Positions 34,133 through 44,865 of a DNA stretch of 64,000 bases are shown piece after piece; the first letter of the stretch is position 1; the number at the start of each line of letters is the position of its first letter. The notes beneath the pieces were generated by a model. That model saw only the letters and a list, made by a program, of their open reading frames with translations, was not told the DNA's origin and made no database searches. The position numbers and the translations under genes are program-made. Origin of the DNA: Crocodylus rhombifer (Eukaryota > Chordata > Crocodylia > Crocodylidae); the NCBI GenBank assembly GCA_038503035.1, contig JAVSML010024239.1, forward strand, positions 52,603-116,602, given 5' to 3'.

Positions 34133-34530
34133 GAACCAACTGGGTAGGACACTTGGGCCACATCACATAAACCCTTATGTATGTTCATAATAGTCTCATA
34201 ACTGTGAGGGCCTAGAAAATCCTGCTTGGCAAGCCAGAGACCTAACTTTAAATTTAAAGCAGGCATCTGCAAACCTTGTCTAACCTTAGTGAAGAAATTG
34301 CCATGCATGCAAAACAATGATAGTTGTCCTCTGAGAACTTCTATATTTGGTCCAAGATTAGAGTTTCACTAAGAATGGACTATTTTGGCTTGTGGGTAGA
34401 TGTATCCATATTGGATTTGAATATTCTGGACATATCAATATTGCTTCCAGACCTGGATTATTTTTATCGCGGCTGAACAAGTTAATAACACAGGCTTTGC
34501 AAATTTCTGAAGCAAGTTGGGACAAGCACT

Positions 34531-34628
34531 CAAGATCTAGGGTCTGATGTTTAAGGAGGTGCTAAGTACCTACAATAACAGTTGAAGTTGATGGAAGCTG
34601 TTCATGCTCAGTACTCCTGAAAATCAGT
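34531..34628. repeat. Short palindromic repeat ('ggtgctnagtacc' type)
   Basis: Left 'gaggtgctaagtacctac' and right 'ctcagtactcctgaaaatca' are imperfect reverse complements around 'agttgaagttgatggaagc'. A member of the loose palindromic class seen elsewhere in the window. Confidence 0.5.
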
Positions 34629-36189
34629 CTCTCTTGAAGCCTCATTGCAAATGCCAATCCAGCAAACGAGTCAGCTTGCTTAACTTTGTACATGTTAAGA
34701 ATTTCCACTGACAACAGCTTCACAATCAGACAGACTTTGACATAATAATTTAGGAAGGTTGCTTAAATCACCATCACTATGCTGTAATAGGTGAGCCCAC
34801 ATTTCCAATATACTAGTGGAAATGTAGTACCTCACTTGCTGAGCAAGTGACAAGTACTAATGATTTCCTAGGGGCAGATCTCTTGAAATAGCTTAGCAAG
34901 TGTTCTCTGCTCACTATGGGCATGTGACTCAGCTTGTTCTTGATGTTAAATGGCAATCCTGAACTGCACTGTGGTGAACAGCATGGTGAGTCTGCTGAAG
35001 GAGTTCAGACCTGAGCACAATGCAGAAGGAATCTATAGGGCTAATGTTTTATGGCTGTTACCTTGAGCTTTGACATAGTGCTTAAAAACTTTTGCTTCTA
35101 ACATGGCTGCATCTAAGTTTTCTTTGCAGATTCCAGTTTATTTGCTATGCAGTACTGGAGGTCATGTCCTGCATGGATCACTGAATGGTGTTGTAGTCTG
35201 AATGAGGAACTGGGCTGTGCTCTAAGCTAGGAAAACTTTTGGCTCGCACCATCGTAAGATTGGCAGGGACCACCTGAGTCATTTAACCCAACCGCACACA
35301 GATGCAGGATTCACCATTCACAAACTGCCTGAATAGAATCGGGGTTAGCAAGACTGAGTGCATGGGAGAATCCATTCAGATGGACAAGAATGTGAGTAAA
35401 TTGGAAGTACATGCAGAAGGGCACAGGGCAGGGAGATGGGTAAACCTAGATTTGAGGACCAGACATTGGGATTGAAGGAGAAGAGCAAATGGGCCAGAGA
35501 GGCACAAAAATTGGGGTATAACTTCTTGTCTCTTAATCAGCTTTTCCAATAAAATGCTTTCTAGTAACATCCCTAACCGCAGAGTTCAGTCTTCGGACTT
35601 GGAGGGTATGAATAGTCTTCAGGAGAAAATAGGAGTTTAGAAAGGTTGTGACTTGCAACCCTGCTGGCTACTCTGTGCACCAGCCACGACTGGTACTTCA
35701 CTTACATGGCTAAGAAAGGCTGAAGTACATGACTGCTTTAAAGAGACAATCTTTAGAGAACTGAGGACTGGTTTCTCAACTGGCATGCACTAACTAAATG
35801 TCAATGCTGATTTACACAGCAGCTGAGGCTGCATTGCAGTAGTCAGGGCTATTCTCTCTTGTCTACTTCCTGTTTATCAAACGTGAAAGGGCACAAGGAA
35901 CCTGTGGGTACATGTAAGAAATTGGATGTTCCCTACTACATCCAACCAGTGCCATCTGAAACATTGTCTTCAGCAGAGAAGAGCACCAGTATCACCAAAG
36001 GAGGTGAGAATCCTGAGGACAGACAGTAATAATGGAGTTTGATCACAGGGGTACCTTTCTAATGCCCTAAAACTCAGTGGTTGACAGAAGTGTGAGGATC
36101 TATATCCCATAACAACTTTGCATCTTGCTTTAAACAAGACCTGCATTAAATTGCAGAATAAAAATACAAATGGGGCCAAAACAGTACTT
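34629..36189. other. No gene recognised
   Basis: Mixed sequence without assignable repeat or exon. Confidence 0.45.
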
Positions 36190-36850
36190 AAATGCTGGCC
36201 CTTAAAGATTCTGTAGCCAAGTACTGTCCACCAGTATGGACCAGAAGCAGTCACACTCGACTTGTTGACATCCAACTGAACTCTGCAATGTGGTGCATCA
36301 CTGGGACCCTCAAGTCAACCCTAATACCTTGGCTGTCTGTGCTGTCGCACATCGCTCCTCCATCCATTCGTCATGAGGCAGCAACTCTATGGGAAGTCCA
36401 GAGAATGAATGGAAATAAACATCTCCTCATCCATCAGGACCTCAACAGTGCCTCACCACTGCCTAAAGTACGCAAGCCCTTCTGGATCCATGCACTTAAC
36501 CTTTAACAATGTGACTTCAATGCTAATGAAGCTTTGAAAATCAAATGGAGTTCTCCGGAAGTCGCAAATAAGCATCTTGTGATAGATCCAACACAGAAGG
36601 TCCCTGGCTTTGATCTCCCACAATGCTTGTGGGCAACTCTAAAGTGTATCTGCACAAACCATGGGAGATGTGGATATTTGATGCACAAATGGAAAATTAA
36701 AAACACTCCAGTCTGCGACTGGTCACCCAGAACAGATCTTGGAACATATAACAACTCAGTGCCCAATCCTTAAATATGAAGGAGATGTCACAGTGATTAC
36801 ACTCTGCTGCTCCGGAAGCAATTTTCTGGCTCAACCACTTAAATGTAAAA
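36190..36850 (+). mobile_element. LINE ORF2 C-terminal remnant (non-CR1, unassigned clade)
   Basis: One reading frame, interrupted by a single in-frame TAA at 36504-36506, gives 'SHTRLVDIQLNSAMWCITGT', 'LIPWLSVLSHIAPPSIRHEA', then 'VPGFDLPQCLW', 'NHGRCGYLMHKWKIKNTPVC' and a degraded remainder to about 36850. The 'D(V/I)QLN.(T/A)M...(S/T)GT...PWL.VLS.I.PP' and 'PGFDLP..W...' blocks, followed by a Cys-rich CxC/H..C segment, are recurrent at the C-terminal end of certain non-LTR retrotransposon ORF2 proteins. I cannot place the clade with confidence. The copy lacks the reverse-transcriptase core and is adjacent to the CR1 that begins near 36886. Confidence 0.6.
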
Positions 36851-36885
36851 TTATAGTTGCTGTTCTGTATCTACATCAGCCATAC

Positions 36886-38224
36886 AAGGGGAGATGTCAT
36901 GGTGGGGGTCTGCTCTAGATCACCAGACCAAGAGGATGTGGTAGATGAGGCTTTCTTCAAATAGCTGATTTTCATGGGGGACTTCAGTCATCCTGACATC
37001 TCCTGGGAGAACAACGTAGCAGTGTGCAGCTTGGCAACTTGGGCAACAGTGACCATGAAATGATTGAGTTCAGGATCCTGAGGGAAGGAAGGAAGGAAAT
37101 CAGCAGAGCAAGGACCCTGGACTTCAGAAAAACTGACTCTCACTTGGGGCACTCAAAATCACAGAATCATAGACTAGAAGAACCAGAAGGGATCTATAAG
37201 ATTATCAAGTCCAGTCCCCTACCGTGGGCAGAAGGTAATTGGGCTCAAACGAGCTCAAGGAGGTATTTGTTCAGCCTCCTCCTAAAGACCACCAGAGATG
37301 CCAACTGCACCGGCTCTGCTGGAAGTGTGTTCCAGATTCTAGTTACCCATGCAGATAATAAGTTTTTCCTTATGTCCAGCTGAAACATTTCCTTGATTAG
37401 CTTGTGTCCATTGGTCCACATCTTGGGGGGAGAGCTTTTCTGAAAAGCTGTTCACCTAGGTCTTGGTGTTCTCCTTTGGCATATTTGTAGGCAGCTAACC
37501 AGTTGCTTCTCAGCCTCTTTTGCTCAGGCTCAACAATCCCAGATCCTGAAGTCTCTCCTCATAAGGCCTGTCCCCCAGGCCCTTGATCGTGCAGGTGGCC
37601 CTTCTGTGCACCCTTTTGAACTTGTTCACATCCATCTTGAAGCATAGTGCCCAACACTGGCTGCAGTACTCCAGCTGTGCCTCACCAATACTGAATAGAG
37701 GGGGAGGAGTACTTCTCTGGATCTGTTGGCCACACATCTGCTCTGTTGGTGACTTCTTCGTCACACTGGTGGCTCATTCATTTTCTGGTCAGTTGTCATG
37801 GGCAGGATCCCCTGGGTGGCCAGTCTGAGGGGGAGAGGAGTCCAAGAGAGCTGGCTGTACTTGAAAGAAGCCTTACTGAGAGTGCAGGAACAAACCATCC
37901 TGATGCACAGGAAGGCAGAAGACCAGCTTGGCTTAGCAGGGAACTCTTCAGTAAGCTAAATTACAAAAAGGAAGCTTATAAGAAGTGGAAACTTGGACAA
38001 ACACCTAGGGAGGAGTATAAGAGTATTGTTCAGGCATGCAGTGATGAAGTCAGGAGGGCCAAAGTGCAACTGGAGTCACAGTTAGCAAGGGATGTGAAGG
38101 GTAACAAAAAGGTTTTCTACAAGTATGTCAGTAACAAGAGGAGGATCAGGGAAAGTGGGGGTCTCTTACTGAATGGGATGACCTCCTGAGGTCTCTTCCA
38201 ACCCTCATTTTCTATGATTCTATG
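36886..38224 (+). mobile_element. CR1 LINE with nested CR1 and internal deletion
   Basis: The plus strand begins in the CR1 ORF2 endonuclease region ('[15 protein letters not shown]' at about 36970-37015, then '[19 protein letters not shown]'). It is broken at 37159 by a reversed CR1 and resumes at 37781 with 'AWLSRELFSKLNYKKEAYKK', 'WKLGQTPREEYKSIVQACSD' and 'VKGNKKVFYKYVSNKRRIRE', the linker between endonuclease and reverse transcriptase. At about 38182 the sequence jumps straight to the CR1 3' end ('tgacctcctgaggtctcttc', 'ttctatgattctatgg'). The reverse transcriptase is absent, so there is an internal deletion of well over 1 kb. It runs into A-rich sequence and the gap. Confidence 0.82.
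37159..37780 (-). mobile_element. CR1 LINE 3' part nested in reverse in another CR1
   Basis: Starts with the antisense CR1 3' end ('atcacagaatcatagac') and continues antisense through ORF2's tail; the minus-strand frame at 37764-37510 reads 'QLEYCSQCWALCFKMDVNKF' and 'YEERLQDLGLLSLSKRG'. It ends at the antisense of a 'gaatgagccaccagtgtga' block, a 5' truncation point. The host CR1 resumes in register immediately after. No obvious target duplication, as is usual for CR1. Confidence 0.85.
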
Positions 38225-38240
38225 GAAAAAAAAAAAAAAA

Positions 38241-38640
38241 NNNNNNNNNNNNNNNNNNNNNNNNNNNNNNNNNNNNNNNNNNNNNNNNNNNNNNNNNNNN
38301 NNNNNNNNNNNNNNNNNNNNNNNNNNNNNNNNNNNNNNNNNNNNNNNNNNNNNNNNNNNNNNNNNNNNNNNNNNNNNNNNNNNNNNNNNNNNNNNNNNNN
38401 NNNNNNNNNNNNNNNNNNNNNNNNNNNNNNNNNNNNNNNNNNNNNNNNNNNNNNNNNNNNNNNNNNNNNNNNNNNNNNNNNNNNNNNNNNNNNNNNNNNN
38501 NNNNNNNNNNNNNNNNNNNNNNNNNNNNNNNNNNNNNNNNNNNNNNNNNNNNNNNNNNNNNNNNNNNNNNNNNNNNNNNNNNNNNNNNNNNNNNNNNNNN
38601 NNNNNNNNNNNNNNNNNNNNNNNNNNNNNNNNNNNNNNNN
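38241..38640. other. Assembly gap (400 N) flanked by poly(A)
   Basis: Exactly 400 N. The left border is a run of 15 A (38226-38240) and the right border a run of 15 A (38641-38655). The round size suggests an estimated gap. Reading frames spanning it are artefacts. The A runs suggest that the missing sequence has, or borders, an A-rich tract that broke assembly. Confidence 0.98.
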
Positions 38641-38655
38641 AAAAAAAAAAAAAAA

Positions 38656-39432
38656 GATTTAAGACCAATTCAGATCCACCACTTGATGGATTTGGATTGG
38701 GCCAAAGAAAAACCCTACCTTTTTGAAAGGTCTCTTAGGTAACAAATATGTCTGGAAATATTTGTTTCCAGCTACCCCTAGGAAGGGTGAGGATACAGGT
38801 ACTTGCACATCTTTTCTCTATATTACAAAAACTTGTCACTAAAAACATAATTATAAAGATGAAATTGTGCTGCACTTGTCTGACATTTTTGGTTTTTTGG
38901 TTTTTGAAGAAGTCTCTACTTTACTGTAATAACTTTTGGTGCATTTTGTTGTTTCCTGGAACTGTTCTGGGTGAGGCTTGAAGCTTGCTGCTACACTTGG
39001 CACTGTGGCTTAACAGCTGTCACCTGCAAAAACATGTCAGTCTTAAATACTAAAAGTGTCCTTAGAAATTGCCTCTCTAATTGCCCTGTTGTTAAACTGA
39101 ACAGATGTGCAGATTAGAACTATTGAAAAGTCTTTAAAATAAGGACAACAAAATCACAACCAAAGCAGTAGATGTAGAACCACAATTTTAAAGCCATTGT
39201 GACTTGGTGTAGTTTTGGATCAGATTCTCTGGCAGTAAGCTGACAGAATTCTGCTAACTTCAGTTGAGCTATGCCAGTTTTGGCTGGTAGAAAGTAAGGC
39301 CCTATCATCTTTATTCATTCTTAACTTGGTTTTTTGCGGGGGAAGGGGGCGAAGAAGGCAGAGTGTACACATTCATTAACTAATGCCATGTACTAACTTG
39401 GTTGCAGATAAATGGAATGTTGTCCTATAAAG
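38656..39432. other. No gene recognised; one short palindromic relic
   Basis: The first 60 bp ('gatttggattgggcc') loosely recall the 42-kb TAGGG-type element. At 39195-39303, 'cagattctctggcagtaagc' and 'ctaacttcagttgagc' belong to the loose palindromic repeat class. No exon seen. Confidence 0.4.
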
Positions 39433-40032
39433 CAGTGATTCTCAACCAGGGTGCCATGGCACTTTGAGGTACCTTGAGATCCTTTCAAGGGTGCTGTGGG
39501 ATGCTACACAATGTTAGCACTGTTAGCATGCACAAAATAAACCCAGAGGGCACATCCAGATGAGTGCGCATATGTGGTATGGAGTGCTGCTGACCTATCT
39601 GTGGCACTGCACATATGACACATGCAGTCAGACCCATGCTCCAGCTGCCTGCCAGGCTCTCTGCTGCTGGATTGCTACTGTTGGAGGCCTGGGACCCCCC
39701 AGCTGGCTCCAGCCTCCCTTGCCCCACCTGGGGCAACAGGCTTTATACCAGAGTGCACGTGCACAGGCGCTCCCCAGGGACAAGTAGCAGCGGCACATAT
39801 TGAACCACTTCTGTTTATCCCCAAGGAAATGCACATACCTCCACATCTGGATCCAGCCAGAGATTTCAAATAAAAATCCTTAGTTGTGGTTTTTCTGAGT
39901 TCTTTGCAACAAAAACACTGCTGTATTTTTCTGGAAGAGAAAAAAAAGTGAAAACTAAGACCTGGCATTTTCCCAGGGGTACCTCAAGTCTATCCAGATG
40001 TGCCTCAAGTCCAATAATGTTGAGAACTGCTG
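39433..40032. mobile_element. hAT MITE (CAGTGRTTCTCAA ends) carrying a family A insertion
   Basis: Left end 'cagtgattctcaaccagg' and the reverse complement of the right end 'cagcagttctcaacatta' form the inverted repeat. The flanking octamers are CTATAAAG (39425-39432) and CTATAAGG (40033-40040), 7/8 identical. The interior ('ggtgccatggcac', 'ataaacccagag', 'tctgagttctttgcaa') matches the copy at 53021-53342, which lacks the 310-bp insertion found here. Confidence 0.85.
39549..39858. mobile_element. Family A palindromic MITE, copy 4, nested in hAT MITE
   Basis: Ends 'ggcacatccagatgagtg' and, in reverse complement, 'ggctggatccagatgtgg'. AGAG lies on both sides (39545-39548, 39859-39862). The uninserted relative at 53145-53148 has AGAG once in the same context ('aacccagagatttcaaa'), which fixes the insertion site to the base and implies a 3- or 4-bp target duplication (AGA or AGAG). 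Interior order matches copy 3. Confidence 0.75.
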
Positions 40033-40040
40033 CTATAAGG

Positions 40041-42001
40041 GATGAAACCCATTTACATTAATGGGAGACTTGCTTGCTTGCTGGAGGACTGCAAGATGGG
40101 TTTCCTGTCCACTTTGCAAAAGTGATGCTTTAGTTTCTTTTGCACTGGGAAAGGAGTCGTCTTGCATGGCACTGCAGGGACCAGTGTCAGACAAGTCCCT
40201 AATGAGCATTTGAGAGCTATGTTTTGCCTCATTCCTTGACAGGTGGGCAATACAGGGTAACAGTCCATTCAAATCCTGCTGTGGTGGATCACTGACACAG
40301 ATGTCTGTGCAGTTACCCCAAGACATTCTGGCTCTTTGAGAGAAAGCATGAAAAATATATGAAATGTAATAGATTTATAATGAAGTTTAAGAAATTCAGT
40401 TTATACATTTTACAAGACTCTTACCTCTGCTTTTTATGTCCTGTGTGGAAAGTTGCTTCACGCTGTTTTAGTCCTACAAACCTCTGAAGTGTCATAAAAC
40501 AATATTCCAGAGTATGCTTTGGGTCTTTAACTCAGAATGTCCTCAGAAAACCTCTGAAGTATGTCTTTTGACAGTGAATATTTAAAAAAAAACCCAATGA
40601 AACTTTCAATTTAACTAAGATGGCAACTTGTCTGAAGTATTTTATGGAGTCCTTAATCCCTCAGGTTATAAACCAAGCAAAAAATCCAGAGGTCCAAATG
40701 GCTTCTGGGCAGATGTTGTATATGCATGAAATGTTAGTATAGGGATTCATTCTTTGTTGAATATTTGAGACTTGAGTATAATTCCTCAGATGTAGAAAAT
40801 GTTCATTGTTCTTCTGAAGATCACTGAAAAAGAATTTCAAACCATGGAATAAAGGAGTTACCAGCTATCTCTTTTTTTTCCAGTTGCAGCTGTGTTTTTT
40901 ATTAATTATAATTTCCAAATTTCTTAAATCTCTTGAATGAAAATAAATGGTGTATTTCTAATGCCTGCTGCATTCTATAAACTGTAGTGGAGACCAACTA
41001 AGCTTGACCTTTTCAGGCTGCTAACAACTCTGCACATATTTTAGCAGCCTGAAAGTTTAGAAATGCAACATACTGGAAAGATCACAGCTTGTTAATGTCT
41101 CTGATAAGAATTGGAGAGTTTCAGTCTTATCCTTAATCATTTTGGCCTTGAACCTCCTTTGTATGGTGAACTGCTGGACTTTGAAGTGATACACCTCCAA
41201 CTGTAAGCAGAAACCACATAAGATTGTCACAGGGTCCTCCCGCTGCAGTTCTCCTAGCTAGACACTCGACGTATCCCACGACACTGTGCTTGTGTGTTCT
41301 TAAGCTTCCCATGGTCTGGGTAGGCTGCAACACTGCCTTGCTTTAGCTTCTCTTGCACAGTTTGTAAAGACTGGCAAACTATGTTTGTTACCCCTTCTTG
41401 GAAATGGGCCCTATTGTCCAGCAGCCTGACAGCCTTGGGATTATTGCCAACTCACCCAGGCACTCCAGTAACTTAAGCAAATTCATTCCCAGATCTCCAG
41501 CCCTGTGGCCCTGCTAGGTTTACAGTTCACATGATCAGGAACAGGACAGTTGAAGCAAACAGACCCACTGACTTTGTAAGGGGTCCTAAAATTAATCTCT
41601 CACTAATTTAGCTAGCAGAAGAAATCAGTTGGGTGTAGACACAATAACAAACACCAGTACACATTTCCCTGGCTGAGTTTCCTCACTATTTCTGCATGCC
41701 CTTTGGGTTTAGGTCATAGTCCTCTGAGTCCAAGATCCTTACTCTTCTCCCTGTGGCATCTCCTCTGAATCATTAAATGATTGTCTTTGTCTTTGGCAGT
41801 CTGTCTTCTGTTGTCTTCTGATCAAACATCTTTTCAAATGGCTGGTGAGACTCTTTGTTTTGTAACTTCTAGTGCCTTTTGGACAAGACCCTGATCAGCT
41901 TTGAGTGAACTTATCGGTACAACAGTCCAGTCCTTATTTATACCCCTCTCTGCTTCTGAGGTTCAGACTTAAAAAACCAGCTTGTCCCAGAAACTAGCCG
42001 T
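40041..42001. other. Mostly repeat-poor, no gene recognised
   Basis: One near-palindromic word at 40050-40070 ('cccatttacattaatggg') and a perfect hairpin at 41011-41054 (separate entry). No exon or coding frame with a recognisable motif. Confidence 0.45.
41011..41054. repeat. Perfect 14-bp hairpin
   Basis: TTTCAGGCTGCTAA (41011-41024) and its exact reverse complement (41041-41054) flank a 16-nt loop. It is not part of any recognised transposon. The stem is too short for a typical animal pre-miRNA. Confidence 0.85.
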
Positions 42002-42735
42002 TAGGGATGTGTGAAGTGGGCCCTGTTCGATTTGGATTCAGCCCGAATCAGGGACAGTGATTTGATTCATTGATTCAGATCACTGTCCCTGATTTAATTC
42101 GGCCGAATCCAAATCTGAAGATTTGATGCTGATTTGGAGTATCAGCGATTTAGACATAGATGCTACTTTAAAAGTTTTTTCTACATACCTTGAGGTGCTC
42201 GTGATTGCTGTGATGCTGGGGAGCATGGAGCATCCCACAGGAGTGCGAGGGACCCTCCACGTGCTCAGTGGTGAATCTGTACTTCTGGTCCTTTTCTGGG
42301 GAGTGCACTGGGCCCCTCCCCCTGCCTCCCTGGGGTGGCAGTCAGCTGCAGGGGGACCCCAGGTGCCCCCCCAGACCCAGGAGGCACAAGTCACCAAGCT
42401 GGGGGGGGGACACAGGGGCCCGCCCATGCACTCCCCAGCAGACCCAGAAATGGACTGGACCATTTCCAGGTCTGCTGCTGAGCACGCTGGGGAGCCCCCC
42501 CGTGCTTTTGTGAGACACACCATGTGCCCCAGCATCACAGCACTCTCAAGCCCCTGCTACCTAGAGGTATGTAGAAAAAAACATTTAAAGCTGTCTCTGT
42601 CCAAATCTCTGAAGCTTTCTGAATCGATTTGGAGGGTTCCAGTTCGATTCGTAGAAATTAAAGGAGCCTCTGATTCGATTCGGATTTGGAGATTCGGGGG
42701 CCAAATCTCCACCGAATCGAATCGGGGACTGAAGC
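42002..42735. mobile_element. Fold-back repeat with TAGGGATGTG terminus (hAT-like)
   Basis: The left terminus TAGGGATGTGTGAAG resembles hAT-Ac type ends, and its counterpart TAGGGCTGTGCGAGA closes the repeat at 47436. Inside are an exact 16-bp hairpin (42046-42061 with 42079-42094), an extended arm pair (42160-42240 with 42520-42590, sharing 'ccccagcatcacagca' and 'ggtatgtagaaaaaa') and a third pair around 'ggggagtgca' and 'tgcactcccc'. The right border is approximate and no clear duplication was found. A 235-codon open frame runs through the repeat and does not look like a protein. Confidence 0.55.
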
Positions 42736-44054
42736 TTTCCCAGTTACACCACATGGAACATTTTAACTTGGCCATGGCAGCACCAACATCACAGCACCCC
42801 TGGAAAGGACTAGTGACACCGGGGGGCTGAGAACTACTGATCTAGTGTATTAATTGCAAATGTGCAGAAGGAATAAGGGTGGAGTAGTGTGGAAAATGGA
42901 TATACCTACAGAGACACTTGGCCAGATCTTCAACAGCTGTTACACTGATTTTTTTTTGCACCAGGTGAGGGTTTCACCCAGGCATTAGGCATACTCCCAA
43001 GCTAGCATAATGCTTAGCTATCAAGAGGAGACTCACCTGGTCAATGTAGAGTGGAGCTCTCATCCATACAAGATTGTCACGTGCAGTCCCAGACCTGCCC
43101 AATCATTTTTTAAACCTGATGCTTACAGGTGCAACACAGTGCGTACACACACTAGGCAAGTTCAAGCCCTTAAAGGAGGGGTAGGAGACCCATTGCATTG
43201 GAAAGGGAAAAAGCCATGGAGTTCCTGGTGACCTTCTGGTGCATTTCTGCAAATGGCTGAGATTCTGCTTCAGAGCACATATAAAAAATTTAAAGAATCA
43301 CTAAACACTAAGTAAAAAAAATACAATGGAGTTTTCTGCATTTGGTGAAATTATTGAAGCAATAAAGAATAATGCTTTTGCAGATGAGGCTCCAGACTGA
43401 GCAATGCAGAGCAAATCAATAATGTCATACTTCTTGCCAGGATCAAAATACCTGAGGAAATAGCTGCAGAGTAAAAGGGGGAAAGGCTTGTTTCAATCAA
43501 TCACTGGATTGTATACTGCAGGATTGCAGTGTGCACTAATAGGCATGCTAGGGACTTCAAAAGCTTTTAATCAACAATGTTAAGCCATTCCTTATCTTGA
43601 AGGATAATTATAAAACTGAATGCATGATGGATCCTGGGGAGGGGTTCTGACTAGTCTCAAGGGAGTTCCACCAACTTATCTTAAAAATGACTTTTCCCTG
43701 CATAGCTTCACATGAAAAGACAGAGGTCGGGATGCTTACAAAGGATGGGTGACCGCTTGAGTTACCATAATGCTTAAATAAAGTGTTTTGGTTTTGGGTT
43801 AACAGTGTGACACCCTTTCACCAATGTTTGCATATAGTCTGCTCAGATTAACTGAATCTTCCCACCTGGTGGGAAACTGGTCAGATGGCATGTTGCTATT
43901 TATCTGTATAGTGTTAATGCCTGGAGCTGTAGGAGCCCTGCTGTGTGGGCTCTTGTGTGTATAGCAGTAAAATGGTCCCAGAGAAGTTACAGTCTACACA
44001 GCCAGCATCTGAAGGGTGTGAGGAAATGATTGCTTTCCTTGCTTTGCAGAGAAG
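42736..44054. other. No gene recognised
   Basis: Around 42805-42835, 'gggggctgagaactactga' recalls a CAGT-type hAT end without a partner. Around 42910-42970 there is a half copy of the 'ggccagatcttcaacagc' repeat. Otherwise unassigned. Confidence 0.4.
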
Positions 44055-44175
44055 AAACATGGGAGATTTTAATTCCTTTCTTAAGGTCATAGGACCTTGT
44101 GGCAAAGCCAGAAACTAACCCAGGTTTTGGAAGTCCCAGCCCAGTTTCTTGGTCACAAGACCATGGGTCATGCAG
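44055..44175 (-). repeat. MIR-like SINE fragment
   Basis: 'aaggtcataggaccttgtgg', 'caaagccagaaactaaccca' and 'cccagcccagtttcttggtc' follow, in order, the antisense MIR layout ('aaggtcacacagc..agtggcagagccaggattcgaaccca..cccag.gctctt'). Confidence 0.65.
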
Positions 44176-44784
44176 AGAACTTCATGTTGGCACCTCAGAA
44201 GTTTTTGATTCAATGTTATTTTACTTCTTTACAAATCAAACAGTATGGTTGGAATCAGGGGAAGACTACAGTGCAAAAATGCCAATAAGTAAAATTATAT
44301 CCACTGCCCTTTCTGGTAGAACAACTTGATGAGAGCCAAGTTCTGTGGGTTTAGCTCATCATTTTATCTTCTGACTCATACCTATTTTGAAAGTATCTGT
44401 GGAACCTAAAGAAATATTTTGCAAAAGATTAGCGAATTTGCAGTTCCCCTGTGGCTTTAGAATAGGCCATTGCTGGAAAAGGAGGAGTATGAAAGGTTGA
44501 ATTTGATACTACAGCATGATACCATAGAGCTAGTTACATTTCCATGGTAGAAGAGGGCCTCTCAGGAAATCTGTGGAGAACAAAGATGTGCCCAGGTTCC
44601 CTGCTATGTGGCACCAGCATCAGGATTCAAGCGAATGGAAGGATGACAAGTCTATTTCAGCAGCTTCTAGGATTTTGAAATTTATTTTCATTCCCCATTG
44701 AGACGAAAGCAAAATCTGTCTAACTTTTCTGCAAATATGGAGTTGTGAATGTGAGTCTTCAGGCTGAAATCAAAGCTTTGTCTG

Positions 44785-44865
44785 GGAGCAGGGAGAGGGT
44801 TACAGCACTGGCCTTGGTGACTCAAATTCAAGTGTTTGCTCTGTCTGATTTTTAGAGCAATTTTT
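44785..44865 (+). repeat. MIR-like SINE head
   Basis: 'ggttacagcactggcc' then 'ggtgactcaaattcaagtg' and 'tttgctctgtctg' correspond to the tRNA-derived head of MIR in sense orientation (A-box-like, then B-box-like GTTCAAGTC). Diverged. Confidence 0.55.

Noticed and set aside
38117..38726. Open frames of about 146-183 codons across the N block
   Set aside because: They consist mostly of undetermined residues from the 400-N gap and homopolymer A/T codons.
41011..41054. microRNA precursor
   Set aside because: The stem is only 14 bp and the total about 44 nt, shorter than animal pre-miRNA hairpins. Flanks do not extend the pairing.
42123..42830. Open frame of 235 codons
   Set aside because: It runs through the fold-back repeat and its hairpin arms into flanking DNA. 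No transposase motif (no hAT dimerisation domain or zinc finger).
44785..44865. tRNA gene (A-box/B-box-like words)
   Set aside because: No cloverleaf can be formed and the layout matches the head of a MIR SINE instead. The same applies to 19738-19802.
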